Below, piece by piece: positions 4,553-6,356 of a stretch of 6,356 nt of DNA. The position numbers were made by a program, and so were the translations under genes. The notes under the pieces are model-generated. The model was not told where the DNA came from and ran no database searches. It was given only the letters and a program-made list of their open reading frames with translations. How positions within the stretch are numbered: the stretch's first letter is position 1; each line of letters starts with the position of its first letter. Source of the stretch: Dehalococcoidia bacterium UBA1123 (GTDB lineage Bacteria > Chloroflexota > Dehalococcoidia > Lucifugimonadales > UBA1123); NCBI GenBank assembly GCA_002313895.1, contig DCAW01000071.1, positions 1-6,356 on the forward strand, given 5' to 3'.

Positions 4553-5758
4553 GTGTTAAACGGAAATGGCAACGGCCCCTTGGCAGGCATTCGGGTTATC
4601 GACTTGGGCCGACATCAGGCTGGCCCCAGATGCGCGCAGGTATTGGCCCGCATGGGCGCTGAGGTAATCAAAGTCGAGAACATCGGCGGCGACGAGAGTC
4701 GGCAGAACGGCCCTCGAGTTCGCGGACAGAGCGCCTACTGGGTGCAGTACAACAGCGGCAAAAAGAGCCTGTCCATCAACATGCGCTCCGAAAAGGGCAA
4801 AGAGGTCCTTCGCGAGCTGGTCAAGGTATCGGACGTGCTGCTGCAGAACTTCAGGCCCGGCACCATCGACATAATGGGCTTCGGCTACGACGTGCTGAAG
4901 GAACTGAACCCCAAGATAATCATGATCAACGTATCGGCGTACGGCCAGTACGGCCCTAACAGCGAGAAAGTCGGCTTCGACCCTATCGGACAGGCCATGG
5001 GCGGACTGATGTCTCTGACGGGCTACGAAGGCCTGCCTCCAATCAAGACCTATTTCCCGCTGATCGACAGAATTACTGCACTGCACGCCTGCATTGGCGC
5101 CCTCGCCGCTCTTCGTGAGCGTGAAATATCCGGCGTGGGCCAGTCCCTTGAGGTCTGTCTGGCAGACACTGGTTTCACCGTAAATGAGATACCTATCTCT
5201 GCATACCTGGGTGACGGGCAACTGACCGAGCGTCCCTCTCAGGGTGGCGGAAGCGGTATTGTCGGCGGCATGTACGAGACCGCTGACGGCTACATGATTC
5301 TGGCTGCCGGTAACGACGCCATGTGGATACGAATGTCTGAAGCTCTGGAGAAGCCCGAGTGGGCCACCGACGAGCGTTTCAAGACACGATCACAGCGACA
5401 GGAAAACGGTCATCTATTGGAAGACGAGATGTCCGCATGGTTCAAGGAACGCAAGACCAAGTACATCATCGACTACCTATCCAGCTTCAGCATCCCCTGC
5501 GCGCCCGTTAACACTACGGAGCAGGCAGCAAAGGAGCCTCAGCTTCACGAGCGCGGCATCCTGGAAGAGGTCCCCGACCCTGTAGCTGGTACCATGTGGG
5601 TCACCGGCAAGATGATCAAGTTCGACCGCACACCAATGGTGGTCGGCTCGGCTCCCACTGTAGGACAGCACACGAAGGAAATTCTCCAGGAACTTCTGAC
5701 TTACTCTGAAGACGATGTCGCAGCCATGGTTGACGACAAGGTAGTCGAAACCAGCTAA
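4553..5758 (+). CDS. CaiB/BaiF family (class III) CoA-transferase
   Basis: This 401-residue protein matches class III CoA-transferases in length and motif order. These interlocked-dimer enzymes move CoA between carboxylic acids through an aspartyl-CoA thioester. Seen: PLAGIRVIDLGRHQAGPRCA at 9-28; LARMGAEVIKVEN at 31-43; the YWVQYNSGKKSLSIN segment at 62-76; DVLLQNFRPGTIDIMGFGYD at 94-113; and VSAYGQYGP at 127-135. The expected catalytic aspartate is D172, in PLIDRITALHACIGALAAL. The start is GTG at 4553, with GAGGTG at 4542-4547. Nineteen bases separate it from the following crotonase gene, so the two are probably co-transcribed, as caiB and caiD are in carnitine metabolism. Donor and acceptor acids cannot be inferred. 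Glycine codons are almost all GGC, unlike the crotonase at 3201. Confidence 0.93.
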   Translation: MLNGNGNGPLAGIRVIDLGRHQAGPRCAQVLARMGAEVIKVENIGGDESRQNGPRVRGQSAYWVQYNSGKKSLSINMRSEKGKEVLRELVKVSDVLLQNFRPGTIDIMGFGYDVLKELNPKIIMINVSAYGQYGPNSEKVGFDPIGQAMGGLMSLTGYEGLPPIKTYFPLIDRITALHACIGALAALREREISGVGQSLEVCLADTGFTVNEIPISAYLGDGQLTERPSQGGGSGIVGGMYETADGYMILAAGNDAMWIRMSEALEKPEWATDERFKTRSQRQENGHLLEDEMSAWFKERKTKYIIDYLSSFSIPCAPVNTTEQAAKEPQLHERGILEEVPDPVAGTMWVTGKMIKFDRTPMVVGSAPTVGQHTKEILQELLTYSEDDVAAMVDDKVVETS

Positions 5759-5765
5759 TAAAAAC

Positions 5766-5769
5766 GAGG
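5766..5769 (+). promoter_or_regulatory. Ribosome binding site in the CoA-transferase/crotonase junction
   Basis: GAGG lies 8 bases before ATG 5778 inside the 19-base gap. It supports that start codon and translation from a shared operon transcript. Confidence 0.6.
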
Positions 5770-5777
5770 CAGACAGA

Positions 5778-6356
5778 ATGAGCGAAGACGTATATATCGT
5801 CGAGCAGACCGGTCACGTTGCCACGTTTACGATAAACAGACCGGACAAGCGCAACGCACTGAATCCTGAAATTCACGCGGCGCTTGTCCGGGAAATCGAC
5901 CGTATGGCGGAGGAAGCTACCGTCCGGTGCCTGATCATCAAGGGCCGAGGCGACATGGCATTTTCCGCTGGCGACGATCTAAAGCGCCAACCAGGCACCC
6001 CTGGTCCCCAAATTGATCCCGACAAGCCTGAGTCCATGCAGTGGCCCCAGCGTGTATGTCGTGAAGCAATTTCCGACGCACCCTTCCCAGTATTGGCCAT
6101 GATTCAGGGCTTCTGCGTAGGCGGAGGGCTGGCGCTGGCCACAGAGTGCGACATACGTATCGCCTCTAAAGGCAGCCAGCTAGGCATACCACCATCCAAA
6201 CTCGGTATCATCTACGACTTCGAGCGCATTCAGGTCTTCATCGATCTGGTCGGTCCTGCTTTCACAAAAGAGCTGTTTTGCTCTGGAAGAAGAGTCAGAG
6301 CAGAACGGGCGCTGGACATGGGCTTGGTAAACGAGGTCGTTGAAGTCGACCAGTTG
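5778..6356 (+). CDS. Crotonase family protein, 3' end beyond the window
   Basis: The frame is open for 193 codons from ATG 5778 to the window edge, so about a quarter of a usual 260-residue crotonase is missing. INRPDKRNALNPEI is at 19-32, AFSAGDDL at 61-68, and FPVLAMIQGFCVGGGLALA at 103-121. Oxyanion-hole donors are expected at A64 and G116. The two hydratase glutamates are replaced by A119 and P139 in a by-eye alignment to rat enoyl-CoA hydratase. The segment GIPPSKLGIIYDFERI (136-151) resembles the PVNLGVPYNLVGI stretch of E. coli methylmalonyl-CoA decarboxylase, and Y146 falls where that enzyme has its active-site Tyr140. The His66 of that enzyme is not matched (D66 here). It is probably an acyl-CoA decarboxylase, isomerase or hydrolase type rather than a hydratase, acting on the product of the adjacent CoA-transferase. 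Confidence 0.9.
   Translation, partial: MSEDVYIVEQTGHVATFTINRPDKRNALNPEIHAALVREIDRMAEEATVRCLIIKGRGDMAFSAGDDLKRQPGTPGPQIDPDKPESMQWPQRVCREAISDAPFPVLAMIQGFCVGGGLALATECDIRIASKGSQLGIPPSKLGIIYDFERIQVFIDLVGPAFTKELFCSGRRVRAERALDMGLVNEVVEVDQL

Overview
The window reads as a piece of a bacterial chromosome, mid-GC by eye, with ordinary Shine-Dalgarno sites and sigma70-type promoters. A luciferase-like flavin monooxygenase, a LmbE/PIG-L deacetylase, crotonases and a class III CoA-transferase side by side resemble the accessory metabolism of SAR202 and other Dehalococcoidia-like Chloroflexota. That placement is inferred from gene families only and would need a homology search. I see no rRNA, tRNA, CRISPR array or insertion sequence.

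Layout. Positions 1-279 hold no convincing gene. They carry a candidate intrinsic terminator for something upstream (124-150) and a strong promoter (207-234) for the flavin-dependent oxidoreductase at 280-1467. A U-less hairpin (1505-1532) separates that gene from a PIG-L deacetylase (1606-2301). The deacetylase meets head-on a minus-strand dephospho-CoA-kinase-like gene (2298-2993); both stop codons sit in one shared TTAA. A divergent intergenic region (2994-3200) has a well-formed promoter on each strand and a small repeat/palindrome cluster between them. It drives the kinase leftward and a crotonase-fold enzyme (3201-3974) rightward. Next comes a stretch that looks empty but holds a single reading frame for a four-helix membrane protein, broken by two in-frame stop codons (4048-4479). 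Last is an apparent operon of a CaiB/BaiF CoA-transferase (4553-5758) and a second crotonase that runs off the window (5778-6356).

How the genes fit together. CoA chemistry is the common thread: a CoaE-like kinase (last step of CoA synthesis if it is a true CoaE), a CoA-transferase that would load an organic acid onto CoA, and two crotonase-fold enzymes that would act on acyl-CoAs. The flavin monooxygenase could supply oxidised substrates. Both crotonases lack the two glutamates of classical enoyl-CoA hydratase, so they probably catalyse something other than simple hydration. I did not find a clearly new defence or mobile system. The most unusual item is the interrupted membrane-protein frame.
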